From Nevskiaceae bacterium (GTDB lineage: Bacteria > Pseudomonadota > Gammaproteobacteria > Steroidobacterales > Steroidobacteraceae): 64,000 bases of DNA. The translations under genes were made by a program, and so were the position numbers. Positions 37,449 through 45,867 of the stretch are shown here, in pieces (within the stretch, counting starts at the first letter, position 1; every line of letters starts with the position of its first letter). The notes beneath the pieces were generated by a model. That model saw only the letters and a program-made list of their open reading frames with translations. It searched no databases and was not told the origin of the DNA. The stretch is from positions 1 to 64,000 of the forward strand of contig VEQP01000011.1 of the NCBI GenBank assembly GCA_018883185.1. Direction: 5' to 3'.

Positions 37449-38122
37449 GCTTGCCCCTCGGCCGCTACCACGCCCGTGCCGTGCGGCGCTTGAAGAGTAG
37501 TGTCATCGACCGTGACGTTGCTGCGCGAGACCACGGCAGCGAAGGCACGGCTGAGAATTCGACCGGCTTCCTGCGCGTCTGTGAGACTGCGCAGCATCGG
37601 TTGCGGTCGCGTGATGCGCAGGGTACGCACGTGCGGCCACAGCCAGAGGTAACTCACGCGCTCGTCAGGCAGCAGCACGAGGGCAATGTCGCCGGAACCA
37701 TCGCCTCGATCGCGCAGGTTCGCGGAGTGTAGTTTGCCGAGCGGCAGGTTGAGCGAGCTCGATAAGGCGATGCCCTGCCGCAGCACGATACGCCGATTGG
37801 TGATCGTGTAGAGCGTGCTGCGGGCCGCGAGCGCCGCCACGCCCGTGAGTAGACCAAGACCGATGAGGGAGAAAACGGCCGGGCCTATGCAACCTTGCAG
37901 CGCATCGCCGATCGAGCTGCCCGTACTGACGAGGTAGATGCCTCGTGCCAGCACGATGGCGCCAAAGTAATACGCCAGCGTACGCACTTGGTACGCGTTG
38001 AGAGCCAGGGAGCGCCAGTCCGGCGCTCCCTGCCACAACACACGCTCGCCTTCCGGCAAGACCGCAGGCAGACCGCGAACGGGTTCGCTGTCGTGCTCGC
38101 TGAACACCGCGCGCGTTGCCAT
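37445..38122 (-). CDS. puhB: Photosynthetic complex assembly protein PuhB
   Basis: 225 residues. Begins with LPEGERVLWQGAPDWRSLALNAYQVR, followed by TM segments (about 50-70, 83-103) and a bacterial PH-like domain (YTITNRRIVLRQGIAL). Needed for RC assembly. 5 nt after puhA. Confidence 0.92.
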   Translation of the reverse strand: MATRAVFSEHDSEPVRGLPAVLPEGERVLWQGAPDWRSLALNAYQVRTLAYYFGAIVLARGIYLVSTGSSIGDALQGCIGPAVFSLIGLGLLTGVAALAARSTLYTITNRRIVLRQGIALSSSLNLPLGKLHSANLRDRGDGSGDIALVLLPDERVSYLWLWPHVRTLRITRPQPMLRSLTDAQEAGRILSRAFAAVVSRSNVTVDDTTLQAPHGTGVVAAEGQA

Positions 38123-38127
38123 GCGGG

Positions 38128-38928
38128 TCAGATCAACGGTTCGCTGCGTGAGGGCACGGCGAGCAGGTGACCACTGCCGAAGTAGGCCGTGATGCGGTCT
38201 TCTTCGAGTTTGGTGACTTGCTCGGCGCTGGCGATCGAGGGCACGCCGGCGAATTGTCCGGCCGTGATCGCGACCACTTTCACCTTGCGACCGGCCGCGT
38301 CGTAACGCACGAACCCTGACGGCAGGAGCACCGGGCGTCCGCCGGGGCTGAGTTCCACCTCGAGGTAGCGGATCTGCGGCTCAGCCTTGTCCACCCACAC
38401 GTCGCGAACTACGCCCGCCTGCGCGCCGTCGAGACCGATCACGGTCATACCGCGCGGATCCGGGTCACGTGAGGCGATGCTCCAGCCGCTGACCGAGCGC
38501 ATCGGCACGATCATCGGCGATCCGTCGAGCATGCGTTCCGGTTGATCGGCGCGCTCGGCGTAAGCGGCAGGGCCGACACCATCGACCATCGGGTCGCCGG
38601 TGGGCTCTAGCGGCGCACCGACGTCGGCACCGTAGCGATCGTCCCAACCGACCTGACGCGCGGCCACTGGCCGGCGATCGTCACGCGAAGCGCTCGGCGC
38701 CTGCACGGTGCTGCCATCGGCCAGCAGAAAGGTCTTCGGACACGGTACGGGCGGCAGGCCCTCGACTTGCACGGGGTTGCCATTGCGATCGACACGATGC
38801 GTATCGAGTGGATAGCCCTCGCGTTTGTCCTCGCGATGGAGGTACCAGATCAAGCCAGCAAAGAAAATCCAGAACCCGTAGAGCGCGATCTGCGCCGTGT
38901 CGGTGTACTCAAGGAAATTGTTCGTCAT
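38128..38928 (-). CDS. puhA: Photosynthetic reaction centre H subunit PuhA
   Basis: 266 residues. One N-terminal TM (about 12-30) with the motif FWIFFAGLIWYLHREDKREGYPL, then the cytoplasmic PRC-barrel domain including LDGAQAGVVRDVWVDKAEPQIRYLEVEL. Caps the QA/QB side of the reaction centre. 55 bp after lhaA. Confidence 0.96.
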   Translation of the reverse strand: MTNNFLEYTDTAQIALYGFWIFFAGLIWYLHREDKREGYPLDTHRVDRNGNPVQVEGLPPVPCPKTFLLADGSTVQAPSASRDDRRPVAARQVGWDDRYGADVGAPLEPTGDPMVDGVGPAAYAERADQPERMLDGSPMIVPMRSVSGWSIASRDPDPRGMTVIGLDGAQAGVVRDVWVDKAEPQIRYLEVELSPGGRPVLLPSGFVRYDAAGRKVKVVAITAGQFAGVPSIASAEQVTKLEEDRITAYFGSGHLLAVPSRSEPLI

Positions 38929-38983
38929 GTGCTCACTCCCTCAATAAATCGATCACTCAACGTCCCTATCAACCCAAACCTGA

Positions 38984-40399
38984 TCAACCAGGCATCTCAG
39001 CCAGTCCCAATGAATTCCGCCCAGAGGCGAGCGGCGGTGTTGCGCTACGCCGTACCAGCGGGCCCATCGCCACCAGCGCGGCGAACAGCAGGGCAATCTC
39101 GATGTGGTACACGAACAAGTAGCCAGTGGCCGGCGAAACCAGTGCCGGCCCCAATTCGCCGCGGACGGCCATGTCGCCGATCAAGTTGCAGGCGCCGCCG
39201 CCGAGCGCGATGGCCAGCCCCGCACCGGTCGCCTGCACCGCGCCCCAAGCGCCGAGTGCCAAGCCGTTGTCGCTGCGTTCGAGGCCCATGGCGGCGAGCA
39301 GTGTGCCCACTGAGAACAGGCCGCCCCCGAAGCCGATCAGCAGTGCGCCGACGCGAAACAGTGCCGGCGAGCCGAGTGGATCGGCGAACACCACTGCGGC
39401 GAAGGCCAGCACGCCGACGAGAATTCCCAGCGCCGAGATCCGCAAGGGATCCGCGCCGCGTCGCAGCGCCCGGGCGGAGCCGCCGAAGGCTAACAGTGCG
39501 CCGCCCGCCGATAGGGCGGTGAGCAGACTCGTTGCACCGACTTCCATGTGCAGAATCGCGCCGCCGTAGGGTTCGAGCAGCACATCCTGCATGCTGAATG
39601 CGGCCGTGCCGAATCCGACCGTAGCGAGCAGGCGGCGAGTGGGACGCGCCGCCGTGAAGTCCCGCCAGACACTGCGGAATTTAGGCTGACTCGTCGCGAC
39701 GGAGCTGCGTGTCCGATCGCGAGGTTCTTGCTTCCAGAGGGCAATCACGTTGAGCAGGAATGTGATCACTGCAGCGCCCTGTATCGTCTGGATGAGACGC
39801 AGGTGCGAGTAGCGGCCCCCGAGCAGCCAGCCGAACAGCAAAGAGGCGCCCACCATGCCGACGAGCAGCATGACGTACATCAGCGCTACCACCCGCGGCC
39901 GGGTTTCTTTGGGTGCAAGATCGGTCGCGAGCGCAAGCCCTGCCGTCTGCGTCGCGTGCAAGCCGGCGCCCACCATCAGGAACGCCAGTGCCGCACCAGC
40001 TTGACCGATCTCGACCGGGCCACGACCCGTGCCACTCAGCACCATCAGCGCGAACGGCATGATGGCGAGGCCGCCGTATTGCAGCAGCGTGCCGAACCAC
40101 AGGTAAGGGACGCGCCGCCAGCCGAGCACCGAGCGATGGTTATCGGAGTGGAAACCGAGAAAGGCGCGGAACGGCGCGAACAGCAGCGGCAGGGCAACCA
40201 TGGCGGCAACGATCCACGCCGGCACATTCAGCTCGACGATCATCACGCGATTGAGCGTGCCGTTGAGCAGGGCGAGGGCCATGCCTACCGAGACCTGAAA
40301 TAGCGACAGCCGCAGCAATCGTCGCAGCGGCAGGTCGGCGCTCGCGGCGTCCGCGAACGGCAGAAAACGTGAGTCTTGTGCCCAGCGCGGCAGGCTCAT
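38984..40399 (-). CDS. lhaA: LhaA, PucC-family MFS protein for LH1 assembly
   Basis: 471 residues, 12-TM MFS/PucC family. Recognised from FQVSVGMALALLNGTLNRVMIVEL and the DPF-like F-LGFHSDNHRSVLGWRRVPYLW loop. Assists LH1 (LHI alpha/beta) insertion. Start taken as ATG 40399 because it overlaps the bchF stop (ATGA); an in-frame ATG at 40414 is possible. Lies directly after bchF, without the usual bchNBHLM between. Confidence 0.92.
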   Translation of the reverse strand: MSLPRWAQDSRFLPFADAASADLPLRRLLRLSLFQVSVGMALALLNGTLNRVMIVELNVPAWIVAAMVALPLLFAPFRAFLGFHSDNHRSVLGWRRVPYLWFGTLLQYGGLAIMPFALMVLSGTGRGPVEIGQAGAALAFLMVGAGLHATQTAGLALATDLAPKETRPRVVALMYVMLLVGMVGASLLFGWLLGGRYSHLRLIQTIQGAAVITFLLNVIALWKQEPRDRTRSSVATSQPKFRSVWRDFTAARPTRRLLATVGFGTAAFSMQDVLLEPYGGAILHMEVGATSLLTALSAGGALLAFGGSARALRRGADPLRISALGILVGVLAFAAVVFADPLGSPALFRVGALLIGFGGGLFSVGTLLAAMGLERSDNGLALGAWGAVQATGAGLAIALGGGACNLIGDMAVRGELGPALVSPATGYLFVYHIEIALLFAALVAMGPLVRRSATPPLASGRNSLGLAEMPG

Positions 40400-40920
40400 C
40401 GCTCGGTCACCCAAGTGCGGGCTGAAGAATTAAGGTGTGACACACTCGAGGGCTCGCGTCGCGCGAGGCGCAGCTTGTAGAAAAACTGCAGCGCGTTGAT
40501 CACGTAGCTCGCGTAGGCGACCAGGGCCAGCAGCAGCTGCTCGCGAACCCCGAGAGCATCGGTCAAGAAGGCATACAGGTAGGCCGTGTGCAGGGCGATC
40601 ACGACCATGCTGACCACGTCCTCCCAATAAAAACTTGGTGCGAACAGCCACACGCCGAAGACGCGTTTTTCCCAGATCGCGCCGGTGACCATGATGGCGT
40701 AGAGAAATAGTGTCTTGACAATGACCGACAGCGTCGCGGCCTCGGCACCTTCTCCGGTCTGCAGGAACCGCAACACCAGCCACAGGCTGACAAGAAAGGC
40801 GAGCAACTGCAGCGGTGCCAAGACGCCTTGCACGATCGTCCACGGGGATCCATCCCGGCGGATGCGCTCCTCGGGGGTGTACAACGGGCGGCCAACGGCT
40901 GCCTTGCGGGGCTCGAACAT
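40396..40920 (-). CDS. bchF: 3-vinyl bacteriochlorophyllide hydratase BchF
   Basis: 174 residues, about four TM helices. LYTPEERIRRDGSPWTIVQGVLAPLQ, VTGAIWEKRVFG, FYWEDVVSMVVIALHTAYL are BchF signatures. Hydrates the 3-vinyl group before BchC oxidation. First gene of the puh operon, behind a PpsR-type promoter divergent from aerR. Confidence 0.94.
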   Translation of the reverse strand: MFEPRKAAVGRPLYTPEERIRRDGSPWTIVQGVLAPLQLLAFLVSLWLVLRFLQTGEGAEAATLSVIVKTLFLYAIMVTGAIWEKRVFGVWLFAPSFYWEDVVSMVVIALHTAYLYAFLTDALGVREQLLLALVAYASYVINALQFFYKLRLARREPSSVSHLNSSARTWVTER

Positions 40921-40950
40921 GGCGGTACTCGCACCGGCTAATCCACGGTC

Positions 40951-40979
40951 AATCTAGTGAAGGACGCGGCAAGTGTCAA
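40951..40979 (-). promoter_or_regulatory. bchF-puh promoter
   Basis: Reading the minus strand: TTGACA (40979-40974), 17 bp, TAGATT (40956-40951), starting about 31 bp before bchF ATG 40920. The -35 box is the TGT half of an imperfect PpsR palindrome. Sequence evidence only, but spacing and boxes are near consensus. Confidence 0.7.
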
Positions 40980-41007
40980 TTAAAAATGACGTCTACATAG
41001 GTTGACA
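40974..41007. promoter_or_regulatory. Overlapping PpsR/CrtJ-like sites between bchF and aerR
   Basis: Two overlapping one-mismatch palindromes: TGT-N12-ACG (40974-40991) and CGT-N12-ACA (40990-41007). The first covers the bchF -35 box, the second covers the aerR -35 box, so one PpsR assembly could silence both directions. Confidence 0.65.
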
Positions 41008-41030
41008 AATAGCGGCCGCGAAAATATACA
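41002..41030 (+). promoter_or_regulatory. aerR-ppsR promoter
   Basis: TTGACA (41002-41007) - 17 bp - TATACA (41025-41030), close to sigma70 consensus, about 130 bp before aerR. The overlap of a PpsR-like site with the -35 suggests that ppsR is autoregulated. The long leader up to 41160 contains no other gene. Confidence 0.75.
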
Positions 41031-41160
41031 GGTAAGGTGTGACTTCGAGAGGGGGTTAACGGGGCGATTGACCGCCACCGGACCAATCCACAAGGAAGTC
41101 GTACTTCGACAGCACGCAGCCCGGCGGGAGCACTGGGCGGTGGGCGAGGCGGGTTGATTT

Positions 41161-42003
41161 ATGGACTTCTCATCACAACGGGGCCCTCCGCGTAGCGGGG
41201 GACGCCAGACACTTCTCCACACCATCGAAGGCGAGGTCATTCCGCGCCTGCTGCTCGCGCATCGTCGGCAGGGCTCGCGAGTCGAGTCCGCTGCGCCCGA
41301 CCGGGTGGCTGATGGTGACTCGCGACCAGCGACCACGCCGACCCCATACGACATTTCTCATCTGGCCGAGCTCGTGCTTCGGCGCGAAAAGGTCGAAGCC
41401 GAACGCTTCGTCGCTGCGGTTCGCGGGCGCGGCGTGGATACCGAAACCCTCTTGCTCGATCTGCTCGCGCCAGCCGCCCGCCACCTGGGTGCGATGTGGG
41501 AGACCGAGTGTGCCGATTTCATTGGGGTCACGGTGGGGCTGCGCTATCTGCAGGGCATTGCGCATGATTTGAGTGGCGACTCTGCGATGTTGGCCGCATC
41601 CGGCGCCGGTGGGCGACGGGTGCTGCTGGTGTCGCTGCCAGGCGAGCAACACGTGTTTGGTACGCAAATCGTGGCGGAGATGCTGCGCCGTGCCCATTGG
41701 GATGTGTGGGATGCGCCCGGTGCGAGCGACGACGATATACTTACACTCGTCAATACGGAGTGGTTCGCGTTCGTTGGAGTGTCCATCGGTGCACCGGAGC
41801 AACTCGAGGCGCTCGGCGCCCTTGTCCGGCGTATCCGGCGCAGCTCGCTGCATCGCGGCATCCGCGTCATGGTAGGCGGGATACCTTTTTCCGGTCACCC
41901 CGATCGGGTGACCCAGGTTGGAGCCGATGCCACGGCGGTTGATGCACGCGAGGCCGTGGCTCAGGCAGAGCGATTGCTGGAGTGGGTGAGTCAAGGGAAC
42001 TGA
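41161..42003 (+). CDS. aerR: AerR/PpaA-type B12-binding antirepressor
   Basis: 280 residues: N-terminal region of about 65 residues, a helical B12-cap-like domain (ISHLAELVLRREKVEAERF, LLAPAARHLGAMWETE), and a C-terminal cobalamin-binding Rossmann domain with GEQHVFGTQIVAEML and GGIPFSGHPDRV. The His in GEQH is the expected cobalamin ligand. In Rhodobacter, AerR/PpaA binds hydroxo-B12 in light and antagonises CrtJ/PpsR. Followed 12 bp later by ppsR. Confidence 0.88.
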   Translation: MDFSSQRGPPRSGGRQTLLHTIEGEVIPRLLLAHRRQGSRVESAAPDRVADGDSRPATTPTPYDISHLAELVLRREKVEAERFVAAVRGRGVDTETLLLDLLAPAARHLGAMWETECADFIGVTVGLRYLQGIAHDLSGDSAMLAASGAGGRRVLLVSLPGEQHVFGTQIVAEMLRRAHWDVWDAPGASDDDILTLVNTEWFAFVGVSIGAPEQLEALGALVRRIRRSSLHRGIRVMVGGIPFSGHPDRVTQVGADATAVDAREAVAQAERLLEWVSQGN

Positions 42004-42015
42004 CACGGTTTTACA

Positions 42016-43431
42016 GTGAAAACATTCAAGGCGCCAAGGAAGGCCCTAACCGGACTCGACGGCGAGACGGTCTCAGGTCTCATTAATGCGGCAGCGGACA
42101 TCGCACTGCTGCTCGACAAACGCGGTGTGATCCGCGACGTGTCGATCGGCAGCAAAACGCTTTCGTCCGCCCTGCAGCCCGACTGGATCGGACGCCCCTT
42201 TATCGATGTGGTCACCACCGACAGCCGGCCCAAGGTCGAGTTGTTGATGGCAGATCTCGAGCACGCAGAACCGCTGCCGCGCCAACTCAATCACCCTGCG
42301 CCGGGTGGCAGCGATACAGTCGCCGTGCAGTACAGCGTGCGGCCGCTCAATGGCGATGGCCGTAGCCTCGCGATCGGTCGTGACCTCAGTGCGCTCGCCA
42401 ATCTGCAGCAAAAGGTCATCGAAGCTGAGCAGTCTATCGAGAGCGATTACTCGCGACTGCGGCTTGCAGAGACCCGCTATCGTTTGCTGTTGCAAACAGT
42501 GTCGGATGCCATCGTCGTGGTCGACTTGCAGACGCGGCGAGTCGTTGAGCTCAATCCGTCCGCTTCCGCCTTGCTGGGTGACACCGGGCGGCGCCTGGTC
42601 GGTCGCGCAGTCACTGAGGCTTTCGATGCGCGGAGTTCCGAGTCTCTCGGCGAGTGGCTGGTGGGGCTGCGTACGGCAGGTCGTGCCGAGGAGCTGCGTC
42701 TGCGCAGCGCCGGCGGTCGCGAGTGCCGGTTGCAGGGCACGCTGTTTCGACAGGACAACGTTTCGCACGCCTTGCTGAAACTCTTTACGCCAGGGGCGGC
42801 GGCGCCCGCAACCGCATCGGGCACGGTCGGTCCGTGGGTCGAGGTGACGCAGCGCTTGCCGGACGCCCTCGTGGTGACGACGGCAGAGGGTCGCGTGGTT
42901 TCGGCCAATCGTGCATTTCTCGATCTTGTGCAGCTGGCGACCGACGAACAGGTTCGAAACGAGTCGCTCGAGCGATGGCTGGGTCGTCCGGGCGTCGATC
43001 TCGGGGTGCTGGTCGCCAACCTTCGCCAGCACGGCAGCGTGCGCTTCTTCGCTACAAGCCTGCGAGGCGAGTACGGTTCGAGCACCGAGGTCGAGATTTC
43101 GGCCGTCGCGGTCGATCTCGAGGGGCAAAGCTGGCTGGGGTTCGCCATTCGCAATGTGGAACGCCGCCGGGTGGCCGAAGGTCGACCCACGCGTGAATTG
43201 CCACGCTCCGTCGAACAGCTCACCGAACTTGTCGGCCGCGTGTCACTCAAGGAGCTGGTGCGTGAGACCACGGATGTGATCGAGCGACTGTGTATCGAGG
43301 CGGCACTGGAGTTGACGGGCGACAATCGGGCCTCGGCAGCCGAGATGCTCGGCCTGTCGCGACAGAGCCTGTATGTGAAGTTGCGTCGCTACGGCCTTGG
43401 CGACCTGCAGGACAGTTCGGAAGAGACGTAA
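42016..43431 (+). CDS. ppsR: Photosynthesis repressor PpsR/CrtJ
   Basis: 471 residues from GTG 42016. Layout: N-terminal PAS-like domain (about 20-120), Q-linker helix (120-155), PAS (155-255), PAS (275-390), and a FIS-type helix-turn-helix at the C-terminus (about 420-460; NRASAAEMLGLSRQSLYVKLRRYGL). Cys426 in the HTH and Cys237 in the middle PAS are the only two clear cysteines, placed like the redox pair of PpsR/CrtJ (C424/C251, C420/C249). Represses crt, bch and puf genes under oxygen or high light through TGT-N12-ACA sites. Confidence 0.93.
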   Translation: MKTFKAPRKALTGLDGETVSGLINAAADIALLLDKRGVIRDVSIGSKTLSSALQPDWIGRPFIDVVTTDSRPKVELLMADLEHAEPLPRQLNHPAPGGSDTVAVQYSVRPLNGDGRSLAIGRDLSALANLQQKVIEAEQSIESDYSRLRLAETRYRLLLQTVSDAIVVVDLQTRRVVELNPSASALLGDTGRRLVGRAVTEAFDARSSESLGEWLVGLRTAGRAEELRLRSAGGRECRLQGTLFRQDNVSHALLKLFTPGAAAPATASGTVGPWVEVTQRLPDALVVTTAEGRVVSANRAFLDLVQLATDEQVRNESLERWLGRPGVDLGVLVANLRQHGSVRFFATSLRGEYGSSTEVEISAVAVDLEGQSWLGFAIRNVERRRVAEGRPTRELPRSVEQLTELVGRVSLKELVRETTDVIERLCIEAALELTGDNRASAAEMLGLSRQSLYVKLRRYGLGDLQDSSEET

Positions 43432-43438
43432 ACTTTAA

Positions 43439-43470
43439 TTGACAGTGCCGGGTGTCATGGCTATTTTGCA
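43439..43470 (+). promoter_or_regulatory. bchG promoter with PpsR-like site; leaderless transcript predicted
   Basis: TTGACA (43439-43444) - 17 bp - TATTTT (43462-43467). The expected transcription start, about 7 nt on, coincides with the bchG ATG at 43474. A near-match operator TGT-N12-GCA (43453-43470) overlaps the -10, and TGACA/TGTCA half-sites sit at 43440 and 43453, exactly 13 bp apart. Confidence 0.6.
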
Positions 43471-43473
43471 GTC

Positions 43474-44376
43474 ATGTCCCGGCCGGCAAACAATCTCTTG
43501 TCCGAGCGACGGCCTGCATGGTCCACCATGCTGGAATTGCTCAAGCCGGTGACTTGGTTCCCGCCCATGTGGGCGTTCCTTTGTGGTGTGGTTTCTGCGG
43601 GCAGCGTGCCCCCGGGGCATTGGCCCGTGGTGTTCACCGGTGTATTGCTCGCGGGGCCGTTGATTTGCGGCACGAGTCAAGCGGTCAATGATTGGTTCGA
43701 TCGCCACGTCGATGCCATCAACGAGCCGCGACGACCCATCCCCTCGGGTCGTATGCCGGGGCACTGGGGTCTCTACATTGCTATAGGCTGGACCATCGTC
43801 TCCTTGCTGGTGGCTGCGACACTCGGCCCTTGGGTGCTCGGAGCGGCGACGCTCGGCATGGCACTCGCCTGGGCCTATAGCGCCCCGCCACTGCGCTTGA
43901 AGCGTAATGGCTGGTGGGGCAACTCCGCCGTGGCGCTGTGTTACGAGGGTGTGCCGTGGGTTACGGCAGCCGTGGTGATCTCGGACGCATTTCCCTCTTG
44001 GCACATCTTGGCGCTGGCCGGTCTCTACAGTGTTGGCGCGCACGGCATCATGACCCTCAATGATTTCAAGTCCGTGCAGGGTGATCGGCGCATGGGCGTC
44101 GGTTCGCTGCCGGTTCGGCTCGGCGTAGACCTTGCCGCTCGCGTGGCCTGCGCCGTCATGGTGGTGGCGCAAATCGCCGTGATCGCGTTGCTATTTCTTT
44201 GGGATCGCCCCGCTCACGCGGGGCTCATCGTTGTGCTGCTCATCGGGCAGTTGCTGATGATGGCGCGTTTGCTGCGCAGGCCCCAACAGCTCGACGTTTG
44301 GTACAACGCGGCCGGTGTGCCGCTCTACGTGCTCGGTATGCTGGTCAGTGCTCTCGCGGTGCGCCACTTGTCCTGA
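43474..44376 (+). CDS. bchG: Bacteriochlorophyll synthase BchG
   Basis: 300 residues, UbiA-type prenyltransferase with about nine TM helices. Esterifies bacteriochlorophyllide a with GGPP/phytyl-PP. Seen: LELLKPVTWFPPMWAF, the Asp-rich NDWFDRHVDAINEPRRP, and second motif NDFKSVQGDRRMG. No Shine-Dalgarno precedes ATG 43474; ATG 43528 would be an alternative but would remove residues present in homologues. Confidence 0.95.
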   Translation: MSRPANNLLSERRPAWSTMLELLKPVTWFPPMWAFLCGVVSAGSVPPGHWPVVFTGVLLAGPLICGTSQAVNDWFDRHVDAINEPRRPIPSGRMPGHWGLYIAIGWTIVSLLVAATLGPWVLGAATLGMALAWAYSAPPLRLKRNGWWGNSAVALCYEGVPWVTAAVVISDAFPSWHILALAGLYSVGAHGIMTLNDFKSVQGDRRMGVGSLPVRLGVDLAARVACAVMVVAQIAVIALLFLWDRPAHAGLIVVLLIGQLLMMARLLRRPQQLDVWYNAAGVPLYVLGMLVSALAVRHLS

Positions 44377-44406
44377 GTTGCCGGGTCTCGACTTGATGGG
44401 GGAGTG

Positions 44407-45867
44407 ATGGGTAAATCGGGCGTTGCGACATCGGGCGGGGAAACCCGGGACATCGGCTGGCTCGGAATCTTCCGTCTCGGCCTCGTGCAAGCGGCGATCG
44501 GCGCGATCGTCGTCATCACCACCTCGACACTCAATCGGGTGCTGGTCGTCGAACTGGCCTTGCCGGCGCTCGTACCCGGCGTGCTGGTCGCATTGCACTA
44601 TTTCGTGCAGGTGCTGCGGCCGCGGTTCGGTTACGGCTCTGATGTCGGTGGTAGGCGCACGCCATGGATCATCGGTGGCATGGCTGTGCTCGGGCTCGGC
44701 GCTGTCGGTGCCAGTATCTCCACCGCGCTGATGGTGACCCAACTGCCGCTCGGCTTGATGCTTGCGACCCTTTCGTTCCTGCTGGTCGGGCTTGGCGTGG
44801 GTGCCTGCGGCACTGCGATGCTGGTGTTGATGTCCACCAACGTCGCCAAATCGCGCCTTGCCGCGGCAGCGACCGTGACCTGGGTGATGATGATCGTGGG
44901 CTTCATCGTCACAAGCGTGCTGGCAGGCAAAATGCTTGAGCCGTTTTCGATGCTGCGGCTCGTCGAAGTCACTGCAGTGGTCGCAGCGACCGCGTTTCTC
45001 GTCACCTGTGTCGCGGTCTGGCGCATCGAGACACGCAGCAAAATCGCAGCTAGCGCCTCGAGCACCGCCGCGAGTAATGTCGATGCGGCTGTCGGGGGCG
45101 CGTCGGCCTCGACAGATGACGCATCGACACAGGGGTTTGTTTCGGCGCTGCGTGAGGTGTGGAACGAACCGCACTCGCGCCGCCTCGCTGGCTTCGTATT
45201 CGTATCGATGCTCGCCTACAGCGCGCAGGATCTGGTGCTTGAGCCCTTTGCCGGCGCCGTCTTTGGTCTGACTCCCGGCGAGTCGACGCGACTGTCGGGC
45301 ATGATGAGCAGCGGCACTTTGATCGGCATGCTGATCGTTGCGGTCATCTGCACAGCCGGTGCGAATACGCGCGCCGGCGCGCTGCGTGCTTGGACCATCG
45401 GTGGTTGTGTCGCTTCGGCTCTGATGTTGCTCACTTTGGCGGTCGCGGGTCTCGTCGGACCTTCGTGGCCGCTGCGTCCGACCGTGTTTGCGCTCGGACT
45501 GGCGAACGGTGCGTTTGCGGTGGCCGCGATCGGCTCGATGATGGGGCTCGTCGGTCGTGGTCGACAGTCGCGTGAGGGCACGCGCATGGGTTTGTGGGGC
45601 GCAGCACAGGCGATGGCCTTCGGACTTGGGGGCATTGCCGCGACTGCGACGGTGGATCTTATGCGTTGGCTGACCGGATCCGTCACGCTCGCGTACGGTG
45701 TTGTGTTCGTGCTCGAAGCCGTGCTGTTCGTCGTCGCCACGCTCTTTGCGGTGCGACTCAGCCGTGAGGACACCACAGCGCAGGTGGACGGCGGTGGCTC
45801 GACAGCGGGCCCGGCGTATTTGGCGGAAGCACGCGTATCGGGCGGCAGCGCGGCGAGGCTGACATGA
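44407..45867 (+). CDS. PucC/BCH-family MFS protein between bchG and bchP
   Basis: 486 residues, 12-TM PucC family, paralogue of LhaA in this window (both carry TSTLNRVLVVEL/NGTLNRVMIVEL and a GGRRTPWI/GWRRVPYL loop). The bchG-orf-bchP arrangement is standard in PGCs (orf428-type); a role in pigment delivery or antenna assembly is inferred. A Ser/Ala-rich insertion (about 205-235) lies in the central loop. GTG 44404 is an alternative start. ATGA overlap with bchP. Confidence 0.88.
   Translation: MGKSGVATSGGETRDIGWLGIFRLGLVQAAIGAIVVITTSTLNRVLVVELALPALVPGVLVALHYFVQVLRPRFGYGSDVGGRRTPWIIGGMAVLGLGAVGASISTALMVTQLPLGLMLATLSFLLVGLGVGACGTAMLVLMSTNVAKSRLAAAATVTWVMMIVGFIVTSVLAGKMLEPFSMLRLVEVTAVVAATAFLVTCVAVWRIETRSKIAASASSTAASNVDAAVGGASASTDDASTQGFVSALREVWNEPHSRRLAGFVFVSMLAYSAQDLVLEPFAGAVFGLTPGESTRLSGMMSSGTLIGMLIVAVICTAGANTRAGALRAWTIGGCVASALMLLTLAVAGLVGPSWPLRPTVFALGLANGAFAVAAIGSMMGLVGRGRQSREGTRMGLWGAAQAMAFGLGGIAATATVDLMRWLTGSVTLAYGVVFVLEAVLFVVATLFAVRLSREDTTAQVDGGGSTAGPAYLAEARVSGGSAARLT

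Noticed and set aside
44191-45174. 327-codon antisense frame under bchG and the PucC-family gene
   Set aside because: Composition very rich in His, Arg, Asp and Gln, without motifs; the plus-strand frames are conserved membrane proteins.
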